A stretch of DNA of 64,000 nucleotides from Hetaerina americana. Lineage: Eukaryota > Arthropoda > Insecta > Odonata > Calopterygidae. The position numbers were made by a program, and so were the translations under genes. The stretch spans positions 3,922,564-3,986,563 of the forward strand of contig JAKTNV010000009.1 in NCBI GenBank assembly GCA_022747635.1, written 5' to 3'. The stretch's first letter is position 1; each line of letters begins with the position of its first letter. The notes beneath the pieces were generated by a model, which was given only the letters and a program-made list of their open reading frames with translations, did no database searches and had not been told where the DNA came from. Of this stretch, positions 46,601 to 52,036 are shown in pieces.

Positions 46601-47120
46601 GTTGGTGTCGGTCTGTTGCTAAGAGCCCCTGCCAGGCAGACCCCCCCTCCACCGCTCCGTTCGCGCCAGAAAAAATCAGTCCTACCACTTTTGGGTGCGA
46701 CCCTGTATATGTATGTACCTGTATATGTACACACAGACACACACACGCAATAAAACATTGATTAAGACATTTAAACACAGAAACACCAAGAAAGGGCACT
46801 TGCATGTGTAATTTTGACGTTTTGATGGCACGGCCATCATCATCAGAATTTGATTGCATGTTAATTAGCGTGGAGCCGGAGGGTCTGCTTCATAAATCTG
46901 CTCTGTCCTATTTATGTGCTCATGCAATGATATTGATTTTGGGTTTATAGTCAGTTTGTATAAACGTGAGTGTAAATACTGGACTGTTTTTTACATTTCA
47001 TGCAGGCGTCAGTTGTGCAATTTACCGGCCAAGGAAAAGTGTGGGTTTGCTTCATCCTCAAATATGGACAATGACCTCTATCGTTTAAGTGTTCAGCTCT
47101 TTGAAAGAGCTGCAATTTAA
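1595..47120 (+). CDS. Zc3h13: ZC3H13/Flacc-like protein, C-terminal part, ten exons (gene starts left of window)
   Basis: Spliced coding region joining 1595-1855, 6063-6575, 12512-12579, 13630-14186, 27257-27694, 37039-37274, 39859-39992, 40670-40987, 44838-45132 and 47006-47120. The joined length after the first split base is 2934 bases, exactly 978 codons including the stop. Every junction has AG acceptor and GT (once GC) donor and matching phase. The product is rich in Arg-Glu/Arg-Asp, Ser and Glu runs early on and ends in a conserved block with the motifs DLSDISDD, NMDFEEISDEELEEE, DALGVDW, ARLGVSFRYAG and LSVQLFERA. From family knowledge this order matches the C-terminus of ZC3H13 (vertebrates) / Flacc, also called Xio (Drosophila), which bridges the WTAP/Fl(2)d and RBM15/Spenito parts of the nuclear m6A mRNA methylation complex. 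The N-terminal part lies outside the window. The family name rests on recalled motif similarity, not a search. Confidence 0.8.
2514..2546 (-). ncRNA. Hammerhead-like motif, left Penelope arm
   Basis: On the - strand the core CTGAGGA (2546-2540) is followed by CGATGC, a loop and GCATG then AAAAC. It matches the right arm at 3907-3938. Hammerhead ribozymes are known in Penelope terminal repeats. The GAAA box is degraded here. Confidence 0.45.
2798..3655 (+). pseudogene. Penelope-type reverse transcriptase relic
   Basis: The open part (2798-3433) contains GAPMRPIVSAICSPTYDLAK, the RT finger block, DILAGFDVVSLFT (first catalytic Asp block) and DGMAMGSPLSPAVAVFFMED (template-grip block). After a stop at 3433 a continuation reads FHCYVNDIFVVW, where the catalytic YVDD motif has become YVND. 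The GIY-YIG endonuclease typical of the family is not found. It is inactive. Confidence 0.82.
3907..3938 (+). ncRNA. Hammerhead-like motif, right Penelope arm
   Basis: CTGAGGG is followed by a perfect 6-bp stem CGATGC/GCATCG around ACGACTCGA, then GAAC. The arrangement fits the hammerhead core CUGANGA, helix II, GAAA with one change in each box, so it is probably no longer active. Confidence 0.45.
4575..4602. repeat. (GT)14 microsatellite
   Basis: Uninterrupted GT repeat in intron 1. Confidence 0.95.
5628..5668. repeat. CA-rich microsatellite
   Basis: CACACA runs interrupted by ATG, in intron 1 upstream of exon b. Confidence 0.9.
6063..6575 (+). CDS. Zc3h13: ZC3H13-like exon b (Ala/Gly/Pro-rich)
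   Basis: The acceptor cttcacgtacag ends at 6062 and the donor GAGAG|GTAGGT begins at 6576. The exon starts with one base (finishing an Arg codon with the AG of exon a) and ends with two bases of a split codon. It encodes SDWDPRPLRAEEEEEG, then seven Ala, a Gly/Ser linker and a Pro/Leu/Gln stretch, ending DEDAYKGRRGE. All three + frames stay open for long stretches here because of the GC-rich composition. I chose this frame because it alone matches the phases of both neighbours. The acceptor has a weak pyrimidine tract, so the 5' edge is the least certain point; an in-phase AG about 30 bases upstream is an alternative. Confidence 0.65.
6576..7366. other. Intron 2, 5' part
   Basis: AT-rich DNA with no coding or repeat signal that I can support. 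Confidence 0.5.
7367..8145 (-). mobile_element. Tigger/pogo-like relic lacking the DDE domain
   Basis: The - strand frame 8096-7659 (145 codons) starts with a CENP-B-type helix-turn-helix: RIKITVAMRSEIIDKRGGGV, then DLSRTYNRSTSTICTILKKK. It then passes directly into a tail typical of the end of these transposases (ELHCLSQEEVVEGRALSEKE, then KAWETAAMYIKRHHPNMEVV). The several hundred residues of the DDE nuclease that should lie between are missing. A second, more decayed tail copy (KLQNDNAMLHFQNN) follows at 7618-7367. It lies in intron 2. The upstream - strand sequence to about 8480 may be its 5' leader. Confidence 0.65.
8481..10208. other. Intron 2, middle part
   Basis: AT-rich with only short unrelated open frames. 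Nothing recognised. Confidence 0.5.
10209..11470 (-). mobile_element. Decayed mariner in intron 2
   Basis: About 1262 bp between TA dinucleotides, with imperfect inverted ends sharing aagtcctt. On the - strand, 11205-10924 reads YKWVNDFESGYTSTNDE and then IHDRILSDQQIKVCEVVEAS and SILHEKLGVKKARRLLTEET, the mariner N-terminal DNA-binding region. The opposite end (10270-10420) carries a degraded C-terminus. Most of the catalytic middle is unreadable. Confidence 0.7.
11471..12511. other. Intron 2, 3' part
   Basis: No gene or repeat recognised. The 95-codon - strand frame at 11594-11881 matches no family that I know. Confidence 0.5.
12512..12579 (+). CDS. Zc3h13: ZC3H13-like exon c (68-bp small exon)
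   Basis: A small exon found from its splice sites and phase. Acceptor tatttgattgcag ends at 12511 and the strong donor ATG|GTAAGT begins at 12580. With one leading base it reads PSMRSSGEMRESDLISEMKD then DH, and leaves one base. The leading base completes the AG left by exon b, and the trailing G joins GC at 13630 to give Gly. Without this exon the b-to-d junction fits only by using a secondary acceptor four bases downstream (13633), so skipping it with that tandem acceptor is a possible isoform. Confidence 0.75.
12780..13195 (-). mobile_element. Possible mariner-like relic in intron 3
   Basis: The - strand gives REVLISDHNRMIADRIGI then DSAHTIVTENLAV, which resembles the second helix-turn-helix of mariner transposases. 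The rest is unreadable and no ends were found. Confidence 0.35.
13630..14186 (+). CDS. Zc3h13: ZC3H13-like exon d (acidic/Ser-rich, DLSDISDD motif)
   Basis: The acceptor tttggttgcag ends at 13629 and the donor CCG|GTGAGT begins at 14187. After two bases of a split codon it encodes a basic/acidic region (SRWSKRRREEEEEREEGE), long Glu runs, a Ser-rich stretch, a Pro-rich linker and the motif DLSDISDDDADEILNRDDP. That last motif is characteristic of the Flacc/ZC3H13 region before the conserved C-terminal domain. Such charged and Ser/Arg-rich sequence is expected to be disordered and nuclear. The exon ends in phase 0. Confidence 0.85.
14187..15229. other. Intron 4, 5' end
   Basis: AT-rich sequence with no recognised feature beyond the splice donor at 14187. 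Confidence 0.5.
15230..16390 (-). mobile_element. Decayed mariner in intron 4
   Basis: The - strand carries, from right to left, RPKSATTLEIVKKMH and a helix-turn-helix (TVGISKECIGEILQEEMDMT), a degraded catalytic centre (GFWDLKEILLNDHL near 15700) and a C-terminus with VHPPYSPNFARSEFHLIRKL (15535-15430). Stops and frameshifts interrupt it. No clear terminal repeats were seen, so the ends are approximate. Confidence 0.65.
16762..17000 (+). repeat. tRNA-derived SINE, family 1, copy A
   Basis: The head is tRNA-like, with a B-box ggttcgaatcc at 16817-16827. Its body shares ggtatcccaatc...ttgaggtgcttt and gccgatgc.gggtttc with the copies at 22183, 48550 and 56943. Four related copies with divergent flanks support a dispersed SINE rather than a tRNA gene. 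Confidence 0.75.
17500..18420 (-). mobile_element. 5'-truncated CR1-like LINE, 3' fragment
   Basis: Similar to the 3' end of the LINE at 52037-55563, in the same orientation. Both share, on the + strand, a TAA/TTA-repeat tail, catttgccc, gatataaggcac, ttttgggta.tttgtt and ctgatgcccatttc. The similarity fades after about 18010, so the right edge is approximate. It is non-coding now. Confidence 0.65.
18430..20058. other. Intron 4, repeat-poor stretch
   Basis: AT-rich. The 109-codon - strand frame at 19312-19641 has no recognised motif. Confidence 0.5.
20119..20258. repeat. Head-to-head pair of tRNA-SINE (family 2) fragments forming a long hairpin
   Basis: Arms at 20119-20179 and 20197-20258 are near-perfect inverted copies around a 17-base spacer. 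Each contains a B-box (ggttcgaatcc type) and the body aatgatttttacactctgaaa. A single diverged copy of the same repeat is at 41050-41215. Confidence 0.8.
20259..20470. mobile_element. Inverted pair of Penelope-type terminal repeats
   Basis: The left arm (20259-20375) and right arm (20376-20470) are inverted copies of one sequence, and the left arm matches 41427-41540, which adjoins a GIY-YIG endonuclease relic. Each arm carries a hammerhead-like core pointing outward from the centre. No protein-coding part remains between the arms. Confidence 0.65.
20325..20375 (-). ncRNA. Hammerhead-ribozyme-like motif, Penelope arm
   Basis: On the - strand: CTGATGA (20366-20360), a decayed helix II, TGAAAC (20346-20341), then CTAGGTC (20340-20334). 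ACC-TA-GGT can form a minimal helix III and GTC is a canonical cleavage triplet. Comparison with 20376-20440 and 41500-41540 suggests an ancestral helix II of GACG/CGUC around UCCAA. Confidence 0.5.
21151..21356 (+). mobile_element. 206-bp hammerhead-bearing insertion with tcctta target duplication
   Basis: tcctta occurs on both sides (21145-21150 and 21357-21362). The paralogous repeat at about 33555 reads agcatcctcaaccatgg straight through, the uninterrupted state. Inside are inverted segments gagggtaaaaaagaaa (21193-21208) and tttctttttctaccctc (21339-21355), and a hammerhead motif at 21281-21331. No ORF. It may be a solo Penelope terminal repeat or a small non-autonomous element. Confidence 0.7.
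21281..21331 (+). ncRNA. Hammerhead ribozyme candidate (type I layout)
   Basis: Conserved core CTGATGA (21291-21297) and GAAA (21312-21315). Helix II is GATGC/GCGTC (21299-21303 with 21307-21311) around TTA, with one extra U before it. Helix III is ATC/GGT around AT (21315-21322), and GTC (21321-21323) is the expected cleavage triplet. Helix I pairs 21283-21290 with 21324-21331 at seven of eight positions. Self-cleavage is inferred from family knowledge and not shown. Confidence 0.65.
22183..22485 (+). repeat. tRNA-derived SINE, family 1, copy B
   Basis: Nearly full copy: tRNA-like head (gatggtgcagtggctaacgt, B-box gggttcgagtgc), body with ctacttgaggtgctctgtgg, and the 3' end ccctaatggcatgccaatga shared with the copy at 56943-57235. 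Confidence 0.8.
22805..23681 (-). mobile_element. Mariner deletion derivative, shared-junction family, copy 1
   Basis: 877 bp with inverted ends (caaggtccgtccc and its counterpart ggacagaacttg). The - strand has the N-terminal DNA-binding half (DELGIPMGDVYQLLTKN, MGMRKVCAKLVARVLSGKQK) running, after broken codons, into LREDPNIVDNAPPDSFLF and HFKSMLTGCHHSSVEALQQV. The catalytic core is absent, so the copy cannot encode active transposase. Confidence 0.8.
24690..24960 (+). mobile_element. Mariner C-terminal fragment, + strand
   Basis: Reads SPDIALSDFHL and, in a shifted frame, SGKHFVLNEEVDGAVDGYFH, EGIQMIEKRWTKCVEAKGYY and AEK before a stop, the C-terminal end of a mariner transposase. It is the only mariner fragment seen on the + strand. 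Confidence 0.7.
25262..25470 (+). mobile_element. LINE reverse transcriptase fragment
   Basis: Encodes FNDFKKAFDRVHWEKLLSIL, QKIGIDWRERRLIRNLYMSQ and TAQVRVGNGESGWAVLGRGV: the catalytic Asp block and following part of a non-LTR RT, ending before the template-grip block. Only about 65 residues remain. Confidence 0.75.
25471..27256. other. Intron 4, 3' part
   Basis: No recognised element. The last 130 bases form a CT-rich tract (ctccctccctccctccctcc) ahead of exon e. Confidence 0.5.
27257..27694 (+). CDS. Zc3h13: ZC3H13-like exon e (Gly/Pro/Ala-rich)
   Basis: A pyrimidine-rich tract (27110-27237) precedes acceptor ctctcttcag ending at 27256. Two further in-phase CAG acceptors end at 27268 and 27271. 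The exon starts and ends in phase 0, matching exon d and exon f. It encodes KEESRGMLDEEEE, then a Gly/Val/Pro segment and an Ala-rich stretch ending VEEERRRRRIAAATGGAEGV before donor GTT|GTAAGG at 27695. A second donor, GAG|GTAAAT at 27314, would give a 57-bp version, also in phase 0. I do not recognise the Gly/Pro/Ala segment as a known domain, so the long form is the less certain part. Confidence 0.62.
27695..29049. other. Intron 5, 5' part
   Basis: Nothing recognised beyond the splice donor at 27695. Confidence 0.5.
29050..31110 (-). mobile_element. Decayed LINE on - strand
   Basis: The - strand at 29674-29441 reads RERRIKCKELNNKLRQATNK and LYRKVEALSGLKKGKSIQ, the linker between endonuclease and RT in insect LINEs. 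30600-30170 has broken endonuclease-like sequence (LKDSKDYWSD and others). The interval 30830-31105 (ccagctctgggggtcatcag, cacaagccc) resembles the 5' leader of such elements. It is heavily broken. Confidence 0.55.
31111..32932. other. Intron 5, middle
   Basis: Very AT-rich; short TG run near 32680-32697. No coding signal. Confidence 0.5.
32933..33828 (-). mobile_element. Mariner deletion derivative
   Basis: About 896 bp starting after TA at 32931 with caaggtctgtccca. The - strand reads ECSIQIMAVHYILKEDLAMR, then DNLALDLLDHGESDPNILEE and VLTGTRHGFE, where the catalytic ITGDE block has lost its Asp. It then passes quickly to a degraded C-terminal tail, so the middle is deleted. Its copy at 20500-21634 is related. 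Confidence 0.65.
33829..37038. other. Intron 5, 3' part
   Basis: About 3.2 kb of AT-rich sequence. No gene, terminal repeat or repeat family recognised. Confidence 0.5.
37039..37274 (+). CDS. Zc3h13: ZC3H13-like exon f
   Basis: The acceptor cttttcttccacag ends at 37038 and the donor GAAG|GTGAGT begins at 37275. The exon starts in phase 0 and leaves two bases. It encodes EAGSIGTESPPGAAPV, then acidic sequence (SGLDGEAGDDESGEIGED) and a basic end (KGKLAKRPISRG). Its 79 codons are open and more GC-rich than the flanking intron. It contains no folded domain that I can recognise; it links the low-complexity region to the conserved C-terminal block. Confidence 0.8.
37904..37938 (-). ncRNA. Hammerhead-like motif, left inverted arm
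   Basis: On the - strand CTGAAGA (37938-37932) and AAAACGTC (37911-37904), keeping the GTC triplet, frame a decayed helix II. Confidence 0.45.
37962..37996 (+). ncRNA. Hammerhead-like motif, right inverted arm
   Basis: CTGAAGA (37962-37968), GATG...CATC as possible helix II, then GAAAC (37989-37993). The triplet is GAC, where the other arm has GTC, so cleavage is expected to be lost. Confidence 0.45.
38560..38860 (-). mobile_element. Probable LINE RT fragment
   Basis: The - strand in shifting frames gives pieces resembling the RT segment after the first catalytic Asp (KAF near 38770, then ERREEAKINKRAGMC). Weak and broken. Confidence 0.35.
38861..39858. other. Intron 6, 3' part
   Basis: No supported feature; short TG run at about 39810-39822. 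Confidence 0.5.
39859..39992 (+). CDS. Zc3h13: ZC3H13-like exon g (FEEISDEELEEE motif)
   Basis: Acceptor gataatttccag ends at 39858 and donor CCTC|GTAAGT begins at 39993. After one base completing a Ser codon it encodes KSFLLEEGEMIDDVKAKDG and then LNNMDFEEISDEELEEENRP, leaving one base. The acidic DFEEISDEELEEE string is one of the most recognisable parts of the ZC3H13/Flacc family and is the main reason for the gene name. Confidence 0.88.
40670..40987 (+). CDS. Zc3h13: ZC3H13-like exon h (conserved C-terminal block)
   Basis: Acceptor tttgttttttaag ends at 40669 and the donor GAAG|GTAGTC begins at 40988. Two leading bases complete a Pro codon. The exon reads VGDALGVDWGELVSETRL, an acidic patch, NYWSGRSILARLGVSFRYAG, then SRILKEL and a Lys-rich stretch. 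The DALGVDW...ETR and ARLGVSFRYAG blocks resemble the ZC3H13/Flacc C-terminal segment thought to bind other complex members. One base is left over, matching the two leading bases at 44838. Confidence 0.88.
41050..41215 (-). repeat. tRNA-SINE family 2, single copy
   Basis: Shares gcaacaatttcag.gtgtaaa and aatcattc.ccttgactggg with 20119-20179, and ggatgactccgtt.aaagtta with the flank of that hairpin (on the opposite strand, 20065-20100). It lies in intron 8. Confidence 0.65.
41427..41925 (-). mobile_element. Penelope-like 3' end: GIY-YIG endonuclease relic plus terminal repeat
   Basis: The - strand at 41915-41733 reads MKCSECSTKPVYIGQTGQKF then KEGIKEHKTCVKNW: the GIY-YIG endonuclease start found only in Penelope-like elements among retroelements, with the second half of the motif (YIG) intact. 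Further along the - strand, 41540-41427 is a terminal repeat matching the hairpin arms at 20259-20470. RT is not present here. It lies in intron 8. Confidence 0.75.
41500..41540 (-). ncRNA. Hammerhead-like motif in Penelope 3' repeat
   Basis: On the - strand CTGATGA (41538-41532), one extra U, helix II GACG/TGTC around TCCAA, then a mutated AACAC in place of GAAAC, and AAGTC supplying the triplet. Confidence 0.45.
41926..43692. other. Intron 8, middle
   Basis: No feature supported. Confidence 0.5.
43693..44614 (-). mobile_element. Mariner deletion derivative, shared-junction family, copy 2
   Basis: 922 bp between TA dinucleotides, with inverted ends of the ctgtccca type. The - strand reads LLEQRQATKFCMKLGKARKE, DKNLARAKAWLDPRDHL and MVSDKLGISKSDAHRLVAKM, then jumps over the catalytic core to the C-terminal tail, at the same place as the copies at 22805 and 60542. 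Confidence 0.75.
44838..45132 (+). CDS. Zc3h13: ZC3H13-like exon i
   Basis: Acceptor tttgggaacttcag ends at 44837 and the donor TTAG|GTTAGT begins at 45133. It encodes an acidic Pro-rich linker (EEEGGELGGSQLPPPG), then FLHPVPGIHVSMRIRRQRLR, NLFSFATHKGQHGMALSARR and DLAI, leaving AG of an Arg codon. The basic, hydrophobic-patterned second half is likely folded, unlike the acidic first half. Confidence 0.85.
45417..45782. mobile_element. MITE with TA target sites
   Basis: 366 bp with imperfect inverted ends (caaggtgcagggcttaaatc and cagggtgcggtgcttaaacc read inward) flanked by TA. Non-coding. It lies six bases from the mariner derivative at 45789. Confidence 0.6.
45789..46705 (-). mobile_element. 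Young mariner deletion derivative with perfect long terminal repeats
   Basis: 917 bp flanked by TA, with about 36 bp of perfect inverted repeat starting cagggtcgcacccaaaagtg. The - strand is open through the DNA-binding half (GDTVLSRSTVFEWHKLFKEG, TSEEIADQLGLSASNVQCII) and then fuses to the part after the first catalytic Asp (WVLHHDKAPCHGALVV, TLLHSPYSPDLAPPDFFFFP in another frame). One stop lies near the start. The first DETW block is deleted. Confidence 0.85.
46808..46858 (-). ncRNA. Hammerhead-like motif with perfect helix II
   Basis: On the - strand: CTGATGA (46846-46840), one U, helix II GATGGC/GCCATC around CGT, then AAAACGTC, where GAAACGTC is expected. Helix I is unclear. It lies in intron 9, just before the last coding exon. 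Confidence 0.5.
47006..47120 (+). CDS. Zc3h13: ZC3H13-like last coding exon
   Basis: The acceptor tttacatttcatgcag ends at 47005. The leading G completes the Arg codon. The exon reads RQLCNLPAKEKCGFASSSNM, then DNDLYRLSVQLFERAAI, and stops at TAA 47118-47120. The LCNLP and DLY..SVQLFE elements close the conserved C-terminal block of the family. The 3' UTR follows, with AATAAA at 47247. Confidence 0.87.
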
Positions 47121-47246
47121 ATCAACTCCACGTCAAATTCCATTCGCAGAGGAAAGGTATAAATTTTAAGTAAATTTGAATGAATTTTGTGCTTTCATGT
47201 GAATAATTGCATTTTTAGTATCTATAATTTGTATATGATGATTATA

Positions 47247-47252
47247 AATAAA
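47247..47252 (+). terminator. Polyadenylation signal of the ZC3H13-like gene
   Basis: AATAAA lies 127 bases after the stop codon, followed within 30 bases by T/G-rich sequence (gattgttccatgttg). This is a normal layout for a short 3' UTR and is the best candidate end of the transcript. Confidence 0.7.
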
Positions 47253-47579
47253 TGCTGAATATTGATTGTTCCATGTTGAACTTTACTTGGTGGCCTTTGG
47301 CTCTGGGCCAGTTTGGCAAGGTGGGTGTATTTTTGAGAAGAAAGTGGTGATTTATTTCACTAAAAGTGGCATTAATGTGCTGTAAAACTGATGTTTTGTG
47401 GTGTGCTAAATTATGTTAATATCTGGTAGATATTGGCGCATGTGTTAGCCGTGTCAGGTGAGGCCCAGCCATCTGTGTGACTGCACCATTTCACCAAAGT
47501 GGCGGATGGATGCCCTGCCAATGGTTCGGAGAGAATTGAAGTGAAAGCCTTGCTTGGCCACTCGTCTGTTCTTGTGGCA

Positions 47580-48300
47580 TTCGTAAAATAATAATAGTTT
47601 ATTAATTTTGAAAAATGGTACAACCATATTAAATGTCATCAATATAAATATTACCAAATATATAAACATAAGTTCTTAAATGTGATGAAGGTTGTCTCGA
47701 AAGAATGTATGAAATGAGTAAAGTGGGTGAGCTAGTATTCTTGGAACTCTGGATGCTGCTGTCAAATTTCAACCGAGTAGGCAGTCGTTTGTTTGCATTG
47801 TGAAATGTGTTGCAAATTGATGACAATCTACAATAAGTAGTATTTAGATTCGCTTTACCTCTTTTGGTGTAATTATGGATGTAAGGTCTTCATTGGTAAG
47901 TTTCTAGATTCACTGTCACATGAATCAGAGCCTTAAAGAAGTATAAACTAAATACAGTGATGATTAATAAAAAAACGTTTGCAGGAATCAAGTGGTGGTA
48001 TGTTAGATAGAGAGCGAATATCTCTTTTTTTTTGCAGTAGCAAAATTTGTTTAACATGTGGGGAATAGCCCCATAACTCAACTCCATAATTCAAATGGCA
48101 TTGAAAGAAGGGATGTTTAAGTGTTAAATGATACTCATTTGAAATGAGAGAGTTGAGCTTTTTAACATGTAAACAGCTTTACTCAGTTTATTACAGGTCT
48201 AACTGATGGGGGTCTCCCAATTAAGTTTTGTATCAATATCAATTCCTAGCATTTTAGCTGTTTCAATGTCAGTTATTTTTTATTTAAGACTGTATACAAT
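47580..48300 (-). mobile_element. CR1/Jockey-like LINE 3' fragment
   Basis: The - strand at 48280-48050 reads KMLGIDIDTKLNWETPIS then MELSYGAIPHMLNKFCYCKK in shifting frames, which resembles the RT thumb region of these LINEs. It lies just after the ZC3H13-like gene's polyadenylation signal. Confidence 0.55.
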
Positions 48301-48549
48301 ATGCTGGGTTTTTTTAGTTTATAAATGTAAATGGTTATAATCAAACCAGTCCTTGTCTTGGGGTAGCACTAGGTCATACCTTTGCATGGTCTAGATCTAG
48401 AGACATAGCCTTGATTCTGCCTCTTGTTATGCTTTCACTGCCCTCAAATTTTCAGAATAATTACTTTTTGTAAAATTTTCATAGGAAAATCAAGTTATTA
48501 CTGTTGCACCTCCTCATATGACAGTTGAATGAATCAAATGAAAATAAAA

Positions 48550-48665
48550 ATGGGGATTGAGATGTGTGGTGGCTAGCATATTGGCTCCCAAATGAGAGGG
48601 CTTGGGTTCAAATCCTGGAGACGGCAGATATTTTTCATTGGTATCCCAATACCATCCAATTCCAA
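48550..48665 (+). repeat. tRNA-derived SINE, family 1, truncated copy C
   Basis: Head and B-box (gggttcaaatcctgg) followed by gcagatatttttcattggta, then a break. Confidence 0.65.
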
Positions 48666-48828
48666 AGTCAGGCGATTTTCTTTTAGACTAGGCTGCTCTG
48701 GGATCGATACCCAACTAATATTAATTTTGGCATGTTACCAGAAATATCCTATGTAGAAGAGGAGGGCACCCAAGTCTTCTTTAATTCTAGTCTATTGCTG
48801 AGTTTCTTCATTGTGGTTCAGCTCAATG

Positions 48829-50117
48829 CGAGGGCGGTTCAATAAGTACCTGTCTTAGAAATGAAGAAACCATTGTTTCAAAAACATTTTTTTTATTTAC
48901 AACGTAGTCCTCTTTTAGGAAGATACACTTCTCCCAACGTTCCATCCATTGTTTTAACCCCTCCAAAAAATAGGATTTGTCGAACTGTCCAAAATATGCC
49001 TTTGTCTCGGCGATAACTTCCTTGTTTGAGCTTAATTTTTTTCCCGCGAGCCATTTCTTCATGTTAGGGAATAAGAAAAAGCCACCAGATCGGGTGAATA
49101 CGGGGGGTGCGGCAGCAATTCATAACGTAGTTCATGCAGTTTGGCGGCGACAACTCCAGATGAATGTGCTGGTGGGTTATCGTGGTGAAACAGCACCTTC
49201 TTTTTTGCCAAATGCGGCAGTGTCTCCCTCAACTTTTTGTCAAAGCGGTCCAATAACTCACTGTAGTATTTCCCAGTGATGGTTCTTCCTTTTTCTAAAA
49301 AATCTATGAGGATGACGCCTTTTGCATCCCAAACAACCGTCGCCATGACCTTTCCGGCCATTCGGACCATCTTCCCCTTCTTTGGAGCGGATTCACCGGG
49401 AGAAATCCATTGCTTTGATTGTTGCTTAGTTTCTGGTGTGTAATGACGAATCCAGGTTTCATCAACGGTGATAACTCGACGCAAAAACACCTTTGGATCT
49501 CGCTTAAATTGCTGCAAACACTGCTTCAAAGTTGACAGCCGGATCAGCTTGTTGTCCACCGCGAGCAGTCGCGGCACCCATCGGGCCGACAATTTTTTCA
49601 TCGCCAACATATCATGTAAAATATTAATTGCCGTTCCGGTCGACACACCCACGGCCTCTGCTAATTCGCGCACACTCTCGTTCGTCGATCAGCGAGAATC
49701 ATGGCGTGGAGTTTTTGAATTATTTCCTCGGTAACCACGTCTGCCGGGCGTCCTGGTCGCTCCTCATCAAAAACAGATGTTTGCCCATGTTTAAATTCGT
49801 TGAACCAATATCTAACTGAGGTCATAGATGGCGAAGTGTCCCCATAAACAGCATCCAACTTTGCTTTTATCTCCTCGCATTTCTTCCCATGCAAAAACAA
49901 AAAGCGAATTACCAAACGATACTGCTCTTTATCCATCTTCAAGCGAAAATCACGAAACACGTCTTACTCAAATGGCTGCCAAATCCAAACTAACCCTTCA
50001 ATCAGTCTGAAATTTGTTTCACCGTCATTTGATAGATGGCAGCACACTATGATAGCATAAACTTCCCTCAGGAATGCCCTTTGTCATCAAACACGGGTAC
50101 ATATTGAACCGCTCTCA
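48829..50117 (-). mobile_element. Nearly intact mariner
   Basis: About 1290 bp with inverted ends sharing gcggttcaata.gtacc. The - strand carries three overlapping pieces: 49960-49661 (N-terminus, QYRLVIRFLFLHGKKCEEIK), 49673-49059 (helix-turn-helix, VITVDETWIRHY, VLFHHDNPPAHSS, HPPYSPDLV) and 49062-48823 (C-terminus, KSYFLEGLKQWMERWEKC). Two frameshifts, one of them beside the third catalytic Asp region, separate them. It is the best preserved full-length mariner here and abuts the piggyBac element. Confidence 0.88.
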
Positions 50118-52036
50118 GATCCTACACTAATCCTATGTCTTAACCTTTTGCACTCGGATGTTGAGTGTGACTCGACACGGAGTTTCACCGCAAGGGGAAT
50201 TGGGATTTTTGTCTATTTTTCCAATAACTTTTCTTGTAATCATCTGCATGAAAGGACAAGTAAAGTAAAGCTTAATTAAAAGCATGGCTTGTTTTATAAA
50301 TGAATAGTATTGACCCATTATGTCGTCGTCGACATAAATGCCGTCTCCAAAGGATGCCACCACCCATGCAGATGTTTTTTGTTATCTATTTACTGTGTTG
50401 TAAGTTCTTTTTCATTTGCATTTTTTGCCCTTCATTACTTGGAAGTCAGCTAAATGTAAAGCAATGTCTTTTCAGAGATTATCAGTGTCTGAAAAAAGAT
50501 TGCCAGAATGTAAAGTTACCTCAGTTAGCTGATCCTTAGTTCATTGCTTTCTAGTTTGGACTCGTTCATTTCCTTTTCTTCCTAGTGTCCGCTGTCTCAT
50601 CAAACATTCTGCCTGCTCTTTTCCTATCTATTGCATAGTCAGGAATCTTGAGTCGGAGGGTCCAAGATATGATCTATTATATTCATAGTAAAACACGAAC
50701 CCTAGCCCTTTTCCTGGAGTCGTGATTTTTTGAGGTTGCATCATCATTGTTTGAGGAGTGTCCAAGACATGAGTCACTGATTCATATTAACTCGAACGCT
50801 TGCACTTTTCCTTTGTCGTGCTTTTTTGAGGTTGCATCATCCTCCTATGGTAAAGACCCTTCCCTATGTTAGTCTCCGAGGTTTGCTTAAGTTTCAAGAA
50901 GCATAATGCAGGTGTATTCCCTAATGACAGAGGGTTCTCTTGCAACAGATGCTTTCCCTTTAGTTGGACGAATGGTTTGCCAGCTAGTAGTTGCCCATTC
51001 TGAACGATTTTTACCTCCTCACGATGGATAAGTATTCCAAAGAATTAGAAATCAGCGACGAAGAATTTAACATCGAAACTGACGAATTTATTGACAAATA
51101 TAATAGTGACAAAAGTGAGTTATCTGAGAATGCGTTTGGAGATGATGAACCAGTCGCTGGTCTAAGTGGAACTATGGAAAGGAAAACGTCCAAAGATCAA
51201 GGTACTGACAGAGACAGTGATGTTGAATTCATACTGACAAAACGAAGATGCACAATTGTTTATTCAAGTGATAGTGGTGGGGATGTGGGTGATAGTATTG
51301 TGCAATGGGGCATAAGGCCCAGTGAAAGTAGTGCTTATAGTGGAAAACCAGAAAAAGAAAAGTGGAATGCTGTATCTGTGAATGACCATGATCCTAGCAG
51401 AATCCCCTTCTCCACTGGTCAGTTATGTGTTGGACCTCAAGTTCCTTCCGGATGTGCCACACCAATAGAGGTTTTTCAGTTGTTTTTTACAAACACATTG
51501 ATACAAAATATAACGGAAAAAACTAACGAGTATGCTAGGCATAAAATCAGCCAGATAGAACTATCGTGGCGATCCACTTGGAATAATTGTAAAGATGTGA
51601 CGATTGTGGAAATGAAGGCTTTTCTTGGCGTAATACTAAATATGGGTGTATTGAATCACCCTAGCTTACAGAGTTATTGGTCCACGGATTTTGAGTCTCA
51701 TACACCCTTTTTTCGAGCTGTTTTCAAAAGAGAAAGGTTCTTGGAAATATTTTGGATGTTACACTTGAAAAATGATCAAAAGTCAAGTAAAGATTTGAGA
51801 ACAAGAACCAAGAAGGTAAACTGCTTCTTGTCATACCTTAAAATGAAATTCATGGAGAGATTATGACCTGGAAGGGAGATTTCTGTTGATGAGGCTGTTG
51901 TTGGTTTGAAGGGAAAAATACACTTCATCACGTATAATCCTAAAAAGCCAACAAATGGGGTATTCGTCGATATGTCCTCTCAGATTCCAAACGTGGTAAC
52001 GTACATTCATTTGTCCCTCATTCTGGAGGAATAACA

